Assembly (NCBI GenBank): GCA_036397635.1
Contig: DASWIP010000085.1
Location: 1 to 47,967, forward strand
Reading direction: 5' to 3'
Source of the DNA: DASWIP01 sp036397635
GTDB taxonomy: Bacteria; Actinomycetota; AC-67
Length of the DNA: 47,967 bases
Every line of letters begins with the position of its first letter. Position 1 is the stretch's first letter. The notes under the pieces are model-generated. The model saw only the letters and a list, made by a program, of their open reading frames with translations. It was not told the DNA's origin and did not search any database. Position numbers and translations under genes: made by a program. Below, piece after piece: positions 1 through 8,473 of this stretch.

Positions 1-483
1 GTTCCTCACGAACTGCTCGAAGGTCAGATCGTCGTGCTCCCGCGTGAGCTGCGTCACCAGTTGCATCGCGTTGATGCCTGCTTGATGCTCGCCCCACGTC
101 GCGACGTCGAGGCGAGGATCCGGCTGATCGGGATCCGACGCGGTGGCCGCTGCGATCGCCGAGAACGTGGCGACGCCCGCCAGCAACAGTCCGAGTGTCC
201 TGAGGGTCGGTCGGCCGGGTTCGAACCGATCCGGTGCAGCGGCGAGGCGGGTCTCGGGCGATCGGAGATCAGGAGGCTCGATATCCTTGGTGACGATCGG
301 GCGACCGCGTCCGAAGACCCCGGTTGTGAACGCAAGCGCGGCGAACCCGAACCAGCTCGAGAAGAGCGCGATCATCCCCCAGAACGGGGCGCTGCGACCA
401 CGCCTGGCAGCGAGCCATGGGGTGAGGACCAGCGGCACGAGCAGGAAGAGGTTGACCGCCGCCCACGGTTTCACCCAATCCAT
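1..483 (-). CDS. Membrane protein of unknown function, 3' end cut by window edge
   Basis: The reading frame starts at an ATG at 483 and stays open to the left edge, giving 161 residues with no stop. A GGGAGGGG ribosome binding site lies just before the ATG. Residues about 8-26, 34-56 and 96-114 are hydrophobic and look like membrane spans; the last ends in an Ala-rich stretch and is followed by a polar region that could lie outside the membrane. I do not recognise the family. The subtilase gene stops 83 nt upstream on the same strand, and a -10 box in that gap suggests its own promoter. The product is incomplete, so no function is proposed. Confidence 0.75.
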   Translation of the reverse strand, partial: MDWVKPWAAVNLFLLVPLVLTPWLAARRGRSAPFWGMIALFSSWFGFAALAFTTGVFGRGRPIVTKDIEPPDLRSPETRLAAAPDRFEPGRPTLRTLGLLLAGVATFSAIAAATASDPDQPDPRLDVATWGEHQAGINAMQLVTQLTREHDDLTFEQFVRN

Positions 484-500
484 CCGCCCCTCCCGCGCCG

Positions 501-506
501 ATGCTA
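501..506 (-). promoter_or_regulatory. -10 box for the membrane protein gene
   Basis: TAGCAT on the minus strand matches the TANNNT -10 form used elsewhere in the window. It lies 17 nt before the ATG at 483, leaving a short leader that includes the ribosome binding site. No clear -35 is visible. Confidence 0.4.
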
Positions 507-565
507 GCGCACGGAGCACCGACCGTCCTGGGGGGCAAGCGTGATGGACGTATCGAGTGCTCCGC

Positions 566-2488
566 TCAGGTGACGACGGATCCCACGACCTTGGTCGCGG
601 CGTTGCCCACCTGATCCACGGCGATGATCTTCACGGTGTAGGGGCCCGCCGGCACGGTCAAGCCGGGCAGCCAGCGGTACTCATGCGGGCCCGGCGCCAC
701 CGACGCGCGCGAGTCCTGGAACACCAGCGCCCCGGTGGTACCAGAGAAGAATTGGACGCCGTAGTGCAGCACGGGCGCGTAATCGTCGGCGAGCGTGAAC
801 GTCACCGCGAGCGGCTGGCCGGCTGCTCGGATCGCGTTGCCCGCGGACGGTTGGAGGATCGCCGGCGGCGTCGCGTCGATCGCGACGACCCCGACCGCGT
901 GCGCGCTCCACACAAGGCCATCGAACGCGCGCACGTACACTGGGTGCGCGCCCGGAGCGAGACCGTGCGGGATCTGGATGGTGGCGCGGAGCTGCTCGAG
1001 CGTGCCGCCGAAGGAACCATCGGCCGCCGTCATCGACGATGGCGGCGCATCGGGGCGGTCGAACACGAGTTGCGCTGCTCGAACCCCACGCGACGACGAT
1101 GCCGTCGCCGTGATCGTGCTCGAGCCGCCCGACGCGACCACCACGGTTCCTGCGACTCCGGAGACTCGCGCGCCCGCGGTGTGCAGCGCTCGCTCGACGT
1201 TGATGCGTCCGTGCCCGAACCGGTCGTCGCGTCCCGCCGGGCCGAGGTCGTCCGCGCTCTGCTGGATGATCGAGCGCACCTGTGCCGGCGTGCGCGTCGC
1301 ATCCTGCGCGAGCAGCAACGCCGCCAGTCCCGAAACCTGGGGCGCGGCCGCCGAGGTCCCGCACGCGGCCTGCATCACGCGCTGCGGCATCGGCGCGAGT
1401 CCGATCAGGCGATCGGCAGGTGCCGAGACGCCGACGTTCGCGTTGTGATTGGAGCACGGCGCGGGGCGGTCGTCGGCGTCGGTGCCGGCGACCGAGAGGA
1501 CCTCGGGATACGAACCCGGGAAGAAGGGGGCGCTGCCCGTGTTGTTCCCAGCCGCGGCGACCACGAGCGACGGGGGGTTCCCCGTGGTCCCGCTAGTGAC
1601 GGCACGCACGGCATCGTGGACGGCGGCGGAGTCGCCGAGGATGCCGAGCGAGAGGTTGATGACCCGCGCGCCGTGCTCCCATGCGTAGATCAGCGCCTCC
1701 GCGAGACGTGCTGCATCGGTGTTGCCGCCCCCGTCGACGACGGCCAGCGGCAGGATCGTCGCACGGTACCCCACGCCCGCAGCGTCGATCCCGTTCCCCG
1801 TGGCCGCCGCCGCGAGGCCGGCGACGAAGGTGCCGTGATAGGCGGCCGCGCCGACCTGGTGCGAGGCTGGCACCCAATCGCGCGCGTGCTCGAGGTCCAA
1901 CTGGCCGCCGGCGCGCGCGTCGCTGCTCGCGTCGCCAAGGTTGGCGAAGTCAGGATGCGAGGCGTCCACCTTCGTGTCGAGCACCGCGATCGTGATCCGC
2001 GGGAGCGCGCGCTTGGCGGCCGCGTCGAAGGTGCGGCCGGGCACGCGATCCCAGCCGAACGCGGCGTTGGTCATCGCGAGCTGCCACTGCTTGGGCTGGC
2101 CGGTGCACGTCGCGCCGAGGCAGGAGTCGTCCGGCGCGAGCGCGATGCGGCCGGTGAAGTTGGGCTCGGCGACGTCGACGCCCGACAGAGAACGGTACCC
2201 GGCCACCACGGCGTCGACGTCGCCGGCGAACGAGACCAGGTCGTAGCCGATCCCCGGGATCGTGCGCTCCACGCGCGCGCCGAGCGCCGCGTGCGTGGTA
2301 GCGCGCAGGGTCTCGGGGACGCCGGGGTCGAAGCGGATCAGGGCCTGTCCCGGCACCACCCCGTGCTGGGCTGCCCCGATCACATCGGCGTCGCTGTGTC
2401 CGTAGGACCCGACCCAAACGAGCACGGACGCCAGCAGCAGCCACCTGCGCGCGCGGCGGCCTCGTTCGGCTTGCGGGTACAACGCCAT
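566..2488 (-). CDS. Secreted subtilisin-like serine protease (S8 family)
   Basis: This 640-residue protein is a peptidase S8 that probably cleaves proteins outside the cell. An Arg-rich N terminus followed by a hydrophobic stretch (about 16-28) looks like a signal peptide. Residues about 45-110 resemble an inhibitor-type propeptide. The triad is visible as Asp171 (AVLDTKVD), His218 (YHGTFVAG) and Ser379 (CGTSAAAP), with the oxyanion Asn near 315 (AAGNN). About 200 residues after the catalytic domain look like beta-sandwich or Ig-like domains. It differs clearly from the two PKD subtilases at 12.7-16.1 kb, so it is not a recent copy of them. The ribosome binding site before the ATG is weak, so the start is less sure than the family. 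Confidence 0.93.
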   Translation of the reverse strand: MALYPQAERGRRARRWLLLASVLVWVGSYGHSDADVIGAAQHGVVPGQALIRFDPGVPETLRATTHAALGARVERTIPGIGYDLVSFAGDVDAVVAGYRSLSGVDVAEPNFTGRIALAPDDSCLGATCTGQPKQWQLAMTNAAFGWDRVPGRTFDAAAKRALPRITIAVLDTKVDASHPDFANLGDASSDARAGGQLDLEHARDWVPASHQVGAAAYHGTFVAGLAAAATGNGIDAAGVGYRATILPLAVVDGGGNTDAARLAEALIYAWEHGARVINLSLGILGDSAAVHDAVRAVTSGTTGNPPSLVVAAAGNNTGSAPFFPGSYPEVLSVAGTDADDRPAPCSNHNANVGVSAPADRLIGLAPMPQRVMQAACGTSAAAPQVSGLAALLLAQDATRTPAQVRSIIQQSADDLGPAGRDDRFGHGRINVERALHTAGARVSGVAGTVVVASGGSSTITATASSSRGVRAAQLVFDRPDAPPSSMTAADGSFGGTLEQLRATIQIPHGLAPGAHPVYVRAFDGLVWSAHAVGVVAIDATPPAILQPSAGNAIRAAGQPLAVTFTLADDYAPVLHYGVQFFSGTTGALVFQDSRASVAPGPHEYRWLPGLTVPAGPYTVKIIAVDQVGNAATKVVGSVVT

Positions 2489-2791
2489 CGCACCCGGGAA
2501 CGCCGCTGCCGCGTGTCCGTTCGGTCCGTTCGCGGGTGGTTCGCGAAAATGGCCCGGTGTGACTAGTCCGCGCCGCTCGGGTCAGTGGTCTTAGTGTTGG
2601 GGGGGGCGTTAGCTGTTCGCCCGCCACCCCTGACGAGTTCCCCACGCCCCGGACGTGTTCCCCACGCCCCGGACGCGCGTTCTTGTCCGGGATCTGCAGG
2701 ATATGCATGCAGGATCCCGGGCATGTTCCGACGAGGAGGGCAGCGCGATGCGAGCGAACGGTGCAACGATGTCGCGAAACCGATAGCGCCG
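2489..2791. other. Intergenic region without a gene
   Basis: These 303 bases separate two minus-strand genes for secreted proteins. I see no convincing coding frame. The region holds a run of eight G (2599-2606) and a 20-bp direct repeat in two copies. The promoter for the subtilase gene probably lies here, but I cannot place it. Confidence 0.6.
2637..2676. repeat. 20-bp tandem repeat, two copies
   Basis: Two adjacent 20-bp units share the core GTTCCCCACGCCCCGGAC and differ in the last base only. They lie upstream of the subtilase gene and could be a regulator site or a replication-slippage product. Confidence 0.8.
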
Positions 2792-4300
2792 CTAGGTCGG
2801 CAGCCTGTACGCCGCGATGAACCCGCCCAGGGTTGCGCCGTTCACCGGCACGAGGACCGTGTTCCGCGCGACGATCACGCCTCCCGCGACCGTGCCCTGG
2901 CCGACGTCCTGGATGTCCGGCGCGAGCGGCCGGTTCAGCAGGACCTCACCGGTCTCGGCGTCGATCGCGGTCAGGAACGGCATGGATGGGACGCCGAACA
3001 GATGCTGCGGTCGGATGGTGCCTCCGGGGATGTACACCACGCCGTTCGCGTACGCGACGGGGTTGTGAGTGTTGGTTCCCGCGCCGGCGGGTGCGATCCA
3101 CGAGGTGGAGCCGTCGTCGGGATCCATCGCCCAGATCGAGCTCGGCATCCCTCCCACCTGGAACACGTGCGTGCCGTCGTAGGCCATACCTCCGCCGCGC
3201 GCTGAGGAGTAGGGCGGGCCTGTGAACTGCTCCCAGCTGATCTCCATGGTGTCGGTGCGGAAGGCGTGGGTGATGCCCGAGCCCTGCCCGATCACGCCGA
3301 TCTCCTGGCCCCGTTCGTTTGTCAGGATCGACGCCGCCTGGGCGACGTCGAAGTCGGGCTCCTCGCAGGTCGCGAAGTTGGGGCTGATGTCGCACACCGG
3401 CTTGTAGGCGCCGAAGACCGGCACGTACTGCTCGGGCGTGGCTTTGTACGAGCCGACGACGGTTCCGAAAGTGTCGCTGAGGGGATCGACGTCGATCTTG
3501 AGCACGGCGTTGGTGCGCGCGTGCTCGCGCGCCGAGAATGGGTTCCCGGCGCCCACGTAGGCGAAGCCCTTGGCCGTGTCGATGGCCGGGACGCCCCAGA
3601 TCCCGCCGCCCGCGTAGCCGATCGCGAAGTCCTCGTCTGGGATCCCGAACCCGGTCGCCAGGATCACGCCGTCGGTCTGGCGCAGGATCACGAACGCGCC
3701 ACGACAAGTGAAGCGGTCCTGGCCGGAGGCGGCCTCGGCGCCGATGCAGGACACTCCCGTGGCAACCATGTCCTCGAACGCGACCGGGCTGCCGGTCGCA
3801 TCCGAGCCTCGCATGGTCGCCAGCGTTGTCTCCCACAGGATATCGCCGGTCTCCTGGTCGAGCGCCGCCATCACCGGCTCGTTGGGGAACGACACATCGG
3901 CGAAGACTCTGCCGTTGGCCACCGACAGGGTGGTGACGGTGCTGCCCATCTGCTTGGACCAGACCACGGTCCCGGTGTCGGCGTTAAGGGCGAAGATCCA
4001 TCCGCCCTGGGTTGAGACGTAGACGCAACCGTCGGCGACGATCGGCGAGGCCTCGATCGTGCCGACGCCTCCGCCTGCAGCGACGTTGAAGATCCAGGCC
4101 GGTTCGAGCTGCTCGACGTTGTCGATGCCGATCGTGTTCTCCGCTGTCTGGTTGCGATGGTTCAGCAGATCGTGACCGTAGATGGGCCACTCGCCGCCTG
4201 GATGATCCGGAGCTGCGCAGCCGGCGATCGCGGCGCTTCCTGCGGACACGCTCGCAAGCAGCCCGATGATCAGCAGGATGGATGCCTTCCCGTACCGCAT
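2792..4300 (-). CDS. Secreted PQQ-like beta-propeller repeat protein
   Basis: A 502-residue protein of the PQQ-binding-like beta-propeller type, related to BamB-like proteins and polyvinyl-alcohol-type quinoprotein dehydrogenases. The start WPIYGHDLLNHRNQ is typical of these propellers. Blade motifs such as GWIFALNADTGTVVW and MAALDQETGDILWE recur. The N terminus is a signal peptide ending in IAGC, which fits a lipobox, so it may be a lipoprotein. I chose ATG 4300 rather than the longer frame from 4339 because AGGGGGG sits 6 nt before it. No haem-binding CXXCH motif is present, so if it is a dehydrogenase the electron acceptor must be separate; a structural role is also possible. Confidence 0.85.
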   Translation of the reverse strand: MRYGKASILLIIGLLASVSAGSAAIAGCAAPDHPGGEWPIYGHDLLNHRNQTAENTIGIDNVEQLEPAWIFNVAAGGGVGTIEASPIVADGCVYVSTQGGWIFALNADTGTVVWSKQMGSTVTTLSVANGRVFADVSFPNEPVMAALDQETGDILWETTLATMRGSDATGSPVAFEDMVATGVSCIGAEAASGQDRFTCRGAFVILRQTDGVILATGFGIPDEDFAIGYAGGGIWGVPAIDTAKGFAYVGAGNPFSAREHARTNAVLKIDVDPLSDTFGTVVGSYKATPEQYVPVFGAYKPVCDISPNFATCEEPDFDVAQAASILTNERGQEIGVIGQGSGITHAFRTDTMEISWEQFTGPPYSSARGGGMAYDGTHVFQVGGMPSSIWAMDPDDGSTSWIAPAGAGTNTHNPVAYANGVVYIPGGTIRPQHLFGVPSMPFLTAIDAETGEVLLNRPLAPDIQDVGQGTVAGGVIVARNTVLVPVNGATLGGFIAAYRLPT

Positions 4301-4404
4301 GAGAAACCCCCCTGATAGGCTTGGGTTCCGTTTCGTCATGATGTGTCACGATTCCTCCTGCGAGAACGGCCCCCCTTCGTGGGCGGGATCTGAGCGCGAC
4401 CACT

Positions 4405-4410
4405 TAGACT
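4405..4410 (+). promoter_or_regulatory. -10 box for leaderless gpsA
   Basis: TAGACT lies exactly 8 nt before the GTG start of gpsA, the spacing expected when transcription starts at the start codon. No ribosome binding site is present between them. Confidence 0.5.
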
Positions 4411-4418
4411 GTCGCCTC

Positions 4419-5426
4419 GTGATCTGCGTCATCGGGGCGGGAGCCATGGGCGGTGCGATGGCCGTCCAGCTCGCGCGCGCCGGCAATACCGTGACGATCC
4501 TGGCGACCGAGTTCGACGAGCCTTTCCTGGCGGCGCACCGCGACGGGAAGGATCATCCGGCGCTCGGGACCAGGCTGCCGAACGTGGTGATCGTCGAGCA
4601 CGCGGACTGGCCGAGCGTGCTGCCCCAAGCCGAGCTGCTCGTCCTAGCGGTCGCGACGGTCGGGTTGGTGCCGACGGTCCGGGCGTGCGCGCCCCACGTG
4701 CCGGGAACCGAGATCTGGGCGGTCGCGACCAAAGGTTTCGACGAGGCCACGCGGCGCTCCGCGCACGCCGTCGTTGCCGAGGAGGTCGGCGATGAGGATC
4801 GCGTGGTCGCCGTGGTCGGGCCCTCGATCGCGTCGGAGATCGCGCTGGGTGTCCCGACCGCGGTCGTGTGCGCCTCCACCGGGAAGGCTTCCGCGCAGCG
4901 GGTGGCGACGCTGCTCGACTCGCCGCGGTTTCGGACCTACACCTCCGACGACGTCGTCGGTGTCGAGGTGGGAGCGATCATGAAGAATGTGCTGGCGATC
5001 GGGATCGGCATGGCCGACGGCCTCGCCGACGCGTTCGAGGTCCCGGCCATGACCAACGCGAAGGCGTTCCTGTTCTCGCGCGGCCTGGTCGAGATGGCCA
5101 AGCTGGCGCGCGCGCTCGGCGGCCGCGCCGAGACGATCCTGGGCCTCGCCGGCGCCGGGGACCTTTTCGTCACGGCGTTGTCGGGACGCAACGGTCGTTT
5201 CGGACGGCTGATCGGCGAGGGGCGGACGCCGGAGGACGCGCTCGACGAGATGAACACTACGGTCGAGGGGTATGTCAACGCTCGGACGGCGCGCGAGCTG
5301 GCGCACGAGCATCGCTTGGACCTGCCCGTGGTCGAGCAGGTCGCGGCGGTGCTGTACGAAGGTCGACCGCCACGTACGGCGATCGAGGCGCTGGTGTCGC
5401 CGCCGCACGAAGACGAGCTGACCTAG
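4419..5426 (+). CDS. gpsA: NAD(P)-dependent glycerol-3-phosphate dehydrogenase
   Basis: The 335-residue enzyme reduces dihydroxyacetone phosphate to sn-glycerol 3-phosphate for phospholipid synthesis in the cytoplasm. The N terminus carries the dinucleotide-binding GAGAMGGAMA. The catalytic Lys lies in EVGAIMKNVLAIG, and the family signature GLAGAGDLFVT is followed by GRNGRFGRLIGEG. Length is normal for GpsA. I chose GTG 4419 because the longer frame would run over the promoter of the divergent propeller gene, and because the nucleotide-binding fold begins directly after it. There is no Shine-Dalgarno, but a -10 box lies 8 nt upstream. The GMC oxidoreductase gene follows after 39 nt and may be cotranscribed. 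A ketopantoate reductase is less likely because of the GpsA motifs. Confidence 0.9.
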   Translation: MICVIGAGAMGGAMAVQLARAGNTVTILATEFDEPFLAAHRDGKDHPALGTRLPNVVIVEHADWPSVLPQAELLVLAVATVGLVPTVRACAPHVPGTEIWAVATKGFDEATRRSAHAVVAEEVGDEDRVVAVVGPSIASEIALGVPTAVVCASTGKASAQRVATLLDSPRFRTYTSDDVVGVEVGAIMKNVLAIGIGMADGLADAFEVPAMTNAKAFLFSRGLVEMAKLARALGGRAETILGLAGAGDLFVTALSGRNGRFGRLIGEGRTPEDALDEMNTTVEGYVNARTARELAHEHRLDLPVVEQVAAVLYEGRPPRTAIEALVSPPHEDELT

Positions 5427-5465
5427 ACCGGCCGACGTAGACGAGCCGACGTAGAGGGGAGCAGC

Positions 5466-7679
5466 GTGCCGGAGGATCGCGACCGCCCGGAGGATCGCGA
5501 CCGCCCGGAGGAAGACGGACCGCCGGCCGGGATCGAACCGACCGACGCGCTCGAGCTTCCCCCGTCGGTTGCGACGAGTGAGCCCGTACGCCCACCTCCG
5601 CCACCGGAGGAGATCCCGACGTTCGAGGACGTCGAGGACATCACGTTCGAGCCGCGACCGCCGGAGACCGACGAGCTGCTCGAGCCGGAGGAGGTCAAGC
5701 ACTTCCCGGCGCCGCAACGGCCGCGCGGCACCGGCGCGCCGACCACGCTGCAACGTCGGCGGTTCGCCACGCTCGCGGCGGCCGCCGACGTCTTGCTCCC
5801 CCGCGGCGGGCCGATCGAGGCCTCGGCGATGGACCTCGGGCTGGCCGAGCGGCTCGACCGCGCCCTCGCGCTGTACGACCCGGCCGCCCGCCGGTCGCTC
5901 GGGCGCGCGCTGCGGTTCCTGGAGTGGTCGACCGTGTTCTCGCGCGCGCTGCGCCCGTTCTCGCGCTTGCCGGTTCCCACGAGGCAGGCCGCGTTCGATC
6001 GGTTGCGCCGGTCGCGCTCGACCCTGCGACGTCAGGCCGCCGAGACCGTCGCATCGCTGGCCGCGAACCAGTGGGCCGCGCATCCCGATGTCGAGGGCGC
6101 GCTCGGGTTCACCTACGCGTGCGTGACCGACGACCCGCCGCGGGATGCTGAACCCCTGGAGGTGCTCGGCTTTCCGCGTGTCGACCGCGATCACCTCGAG
6201 GAGTGCGATGTCGTCGTGGTCGGGTCGGGCGCCGGCGGAGCCGTGGTCGCCAAGGAGCTCGCCGAGGTCGGCCACTCGGTGATCGTGCTCGAGGAGGGCG
6301 CGTCGCTGACGCGCATCGACTTCACCGGCCCGCCGCTGGAACGGATGCGGCGCATGTATCGCGCGAACGGTCTGACCGCTTCGTTCGGGGCGCCCGGGAT
6401 GGCGATGCCGCTGGGGATGGGCGTCGGCGGCTCGACGCTGGTCTCGGCGGGAACGGCCATGCGCGCGCCGGGTCGAGTGCTCGGCCGCTGGGAGTCCGAC
6501 CACGGGATCGAAGGCATCGACGACGCCTCGATGCGTCCGTTCTACGAGCGCGTCGAACGTATCCAGCGCGTGACGCAGGTCTCCGACGCGCTGCTCGGCC
6601 AGAACGCGCGGGTGATCGCGCGCGGGGTCGAGAAGCTCGGTCACACCGCGGCGCTGGTGACGCGGATGATCGAAGGATGCCGCGGCTGCGGCGTCTGTTC
6701 GTGGGGCTGCCCGTCGGACGCGAAGCTGTCGACACACTTGACCTACCTGCCGCGCGCGCAGCGTGCCGGCGCGAGCATCTACGCGGGCGCGCGCGCCGAG
6801 CGCATCCTGATCACCGACGGGCGCGCGACCGGCGTCGAGGCGGTATTGGTGGACGCGGCGACGCGGCAGCCGCGGGCGCGTTTGACGGTGCGCGCGAAGA
6901 TGGTCGTGCTGGCCGCAGGCGCGATCCACACTCCGGCGCTGCTGGCGCGCAACGCGCTCGGGAACCTGACGGGGCAGCTCGGGCGGAATCTGCACGTGGG
7001 GCCGGTCGCGCACGTCGGCGCCTTCTTCGACCAGCCGGTGACGGGCTGGCGCGGCACGCTGCAGCCTCTGGTCGTCGACGACTGGCACGAGTCGCACGGC
7101 TTGTTGCTGCACGCGACGGCGTCGGTCCCCTCGGTCGCCGCGGGGATGTTCCCGACGGTCGGCTCGGAGCTCAAGGAGATGCTCGGGCGGCTCGGTCACT
7201 TCGCGAGTATCACGGTCACCGCAGCGGATTCCCCGAGCGGACGCGTCTTCCCGCGCGGCGCGCACGAGCCCCTCGTGCGCTACCGGCTCGGTCAGACCGA
7301 CGCGAAGCGGGTGGTGCGCGGCGTCATCCACGCCGCCGAGATCCTGCTCGCCGCCGGCGCGCGCGGCGTGGTGACCGGGCTGCCCGGCGTCGATGCGGTC
7401 ATCGGCGCCTCGGCGCTGCGCGACATCGACGAGGACAGGATCGCGCCGAAGGGCTTGCGGCTGGTTGCGCAGCATCCGGGCGGCACGGCCCGCATCGGGC
7501 CCGATCCCGCGAGCGCGGTCACCGATCCGTGGGGCGAGGTGCACGGCGTCGCCGGATTGTTCGTCGCCGACGCGAGCCTGCTGCCGGGCTCGCCGGCGGT
7601 GCCGCCGCAACTGACCATCATGGCGCTGGCGACCCGGACCGCGGACCACATCGCGCGCCACGCCTCCCGCTGGTTCTGA
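5466..7679 (+). CDS. GMC-family flavoprotein oxidoreductase with fused N-terminal subunit-3-like domain
   Basis: A 737-residue FAD enzyme of the glucose-methanol-choline family, probably oxidising an alcohol or sterol-like substrate. Residues 1-90 are acidic, Pro-rich and partly repeated. Residues about 95-220 resemble gluconate 2-dehydrogenase subunit 3, normally a separate protein. The FAD fold begins near 246 with VVVGSGAGGAVVAKEL. A Cys-rich CRGCGVCSWGC lies near 403. The C terminus has QHPGGTARIG with the catalytic His, then PAVPPQLTIMALA. Many GMC enzymes have Asn or His where Pro stands in VPPQ, so the second catalytic residue is unclear. Start GTG 5466 has GAGGGG 5 nt upstream. It follows gpsA closely. 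Long-chain alcohol oxidase or cholesterol-oxidase-like activity is inference. Confidence 0.88.
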   Translation: MPEDRDRPEDRDRPEEDGPPAGIEPTDALELPPSVATSEPVRPPPPPEEIPTFEDVEDITFEPRPPETDELLEPEEVKHFPAPQRPRGTGAPTTLQRRRFATLAAAADVLLPRGGPIEASAMDLGLAERLDRALALYDPAARRSLGRALRFLEWSTVFSRALRPFSRLPVPTRQAAFDRLRRSRSTLRRQAAETVASLAANQWAAHPDVEGALGFTYACVTDDPPRDAEPLEVLGFPRVDRDHLEECDVVVVGSGAGGAVVAKELAEVGHSVIVLEEGASLTRIDFTGPPLERMRRMYRANGLTASFGAPGMAMPLGMGVGGSTLVSAGTAMRAPGRVLGRWESDHGIEGIDDASMRPFYERVERIQRVTQVSDALLGQNARVIARGVEKLGHTAALVTRMIEGCRGCGVCSWGCPSDAKLSTHLTYLPRAQRAGASIYAGARAERILITDGRATGVEAVLVDAATRQPRARLTVRAKMVVLAAGAIHTPALLARNALGNLTGQLGRNLHVGPVAHVGAFFDQPVTGWRGTLQPLVVDDWHESHGLLLHATASVPSVAAGMFPTVGSELKEMLGRLGHFASITVTAADSPSGRVFPRGAHEPLVRYRLGQTDAKRVVRGVIHAAEILLAAGARGVVTGLPGVDAVIGASALRDIDEDRIAPKGLRLVAQHPGGTARIGPDPASAVTDPWGEVHGVAGLFVADASLLPGSPAVPPQLTIMALATRTADHIARHASRWF
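5471..5506 (+). repeat. 18-bp tandem repeat inside the GMC gene
   Basis: Two perfect copies of an 18-bp unit encode two copies of EDRDRP near the N terminus of the GMC protein. The length is a multiple of three, so the frame is kept; it looks like a recent slippage duplication in a disordered region. Confidence 0.85.
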
Positions 7680-7714
7680 GGCTGTAGCGGGTTCCCTCGA
7701 CGCTCGGCGCCCGC

Positions 7715-7720
7715 TAGCAT
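7715..7720 (+). promoter_or_regulatory. -10 box for the zinc-ribbon/DUF523 pair
   Basis: TAGCAT lies 7 nt before ATG 7728, with no ribosome binding site between, fitting a leaderless transcript. Confidence 0.45.
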
Positions 7721-7727
7721 CGGTGTG

Positions 7728-7967
7728 ATGCCGTGTTTCCGCTGTGGACGGATAGAGGAGGACCCTCCACCGGGCAAGCCGTCGCCGTGGGCGCGCGGCG
7801 TGCGCGCCGGCACCCAGGTTTTGATCTGTCCGTCGTGTCAGCGCGAGCATCCCGCCTGGACCGCCGAGCTCGAGTCGTGCCCCCGCTGCGGCTACCCGAA
7901 GCTGGCGATCAAGCTGGGGTTCCGCGTCTGCTCGAGATGCGGCAACTCGTGGGAGGCCTCCGATTGA
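7728..7967 (+). CDS. Small double zinc-ribbon protein
   Basis: This 79-residue protein has four CXXC knuckles: CFRC, CPSC, CPRC and CSRC, enough for two zinc ribbons. The pattern is seen in small nucleic-acid or protein-binding factors, but the partner cannot be told. A GTG directly before the ATG is an alternative start. The stop codon overlaps the TTG start of the DUF523 gene, so the two are translationally coupled. Confidence 0.8.
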   Translation: MPCFRCGRIEEDPPPGKPSPWARGVRAGTQVLICPSCQREHPAWTAELESCPRCGYPKLAIKLGFRVCSRCGNSWEASD

Positions 7968-8431
7968 AGCTGCCGGATGAGGGCCGCATCCTGATCAGCG
8001 CGTGCCTGGCCGGCGTTGCGTGCACGCACGAGGCGACGGCGAAAACGCGCGACTGGGCGGTGCGGCTTGTCGCGGAAGGGCGCGCCGTCCCGGTGTGCCC
8101 CGAGGTCGCCGGGGGTCTTCCGATCCCGCGGCCGGCCTCGGAGATCCAAGACGGCGACGGGCACGATGTGGTCGAGGGGCGCGCGCGCGTCCGCGACGAG
8201 CACGGCTCGGACGTGACCGACAGTTACGTGCGCGGGGCCGAGAAGGCGCGCGCCGCCGCGCGCGCCGCCGACGCCGGGATCGCGGTGCTCAAGGCGCGCT
8301 CGCCATCGTGCGGCTCGGGCCAGACCTACGACGGCACGTTCACGGCTACGCTGCGAGACGGCGACGGCGTGACGGCGGCGATGTTGCGCCGCGAAGGCGT
8401 CGAGGTCGTTTCGGACGAAGACATCGAGTAA
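7964..8431 (+). CDS. DUF523 family protein
   Basis: The 155-residue product matches the DUF523 family: an N-terminal ISACLAGVAC, then VPVCPEVAGGLPIPRP and the conserved Cys motif KARSPSCGSGQTYDGTF. The biochemical role of the family is not firmly established; the conserved cysteines suggest metal or sulfur chemistry. I chose TTG 7964 because GGGAGG lies 7 nt upstream and the domain begins right after; it overlaps the previous stop as TTGA. The last codons and the stop are duplicated just downstream (8412-8455). Confidence 0.85.
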   Translation: MKLPDEGRILISACLAGVACTHEATAKTRDWAVRLVAEGRAVPVCPEVAGGLPIPRPASEIQDGDGHDVVEGRARVRDEHGSDVTDSYVRGAEKARAAARAADAGIAVLKARSPSCGSGQTYDGTFTATLRDGDGVTAAMLRREGVEVVSDEDIE

Positions 8432-8455
8432 CGCCGGACGAAGACATCGAGTAAC
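8412..8455 (+). repeat. 21-bp direct repeat covering the DUF523 stop codon
   Basis: The segment CGGACGAAGACATCGAGTAA plus one C occurs at 8412-8432 and again at 8435-8455. The first copy encodes the last residues DEDIE and the stop; the second is untranslated. It is probably a slippage duplication. Confidence 0.85.
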
Positions 8456-8473
8456 ACAGGGGGGCACGAGGGG

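Noticed and set aside
557..2566. Long plus-strand frame opposite the subtilase gene
   Set aside because: Same GC shadow effect. The minus-strand frame has the catalytic triad.
4266..4418. Upstream extension of the gpsA frame
   Set aside because: It would overlap the 5' end and leader of the divergent propeller gene. The nucleotide-binding fold starts at the GTG, and a -10 box lies 8 nt before it.
4644..7850. Open frame of 1068 codons on the minus strand
   Set aside because: It lies opposite gpsA and the GMC gene, is dominated by Arg, His, Gly and Asp, and has no motif. It is a shadow caused by high GC in the third codon position.
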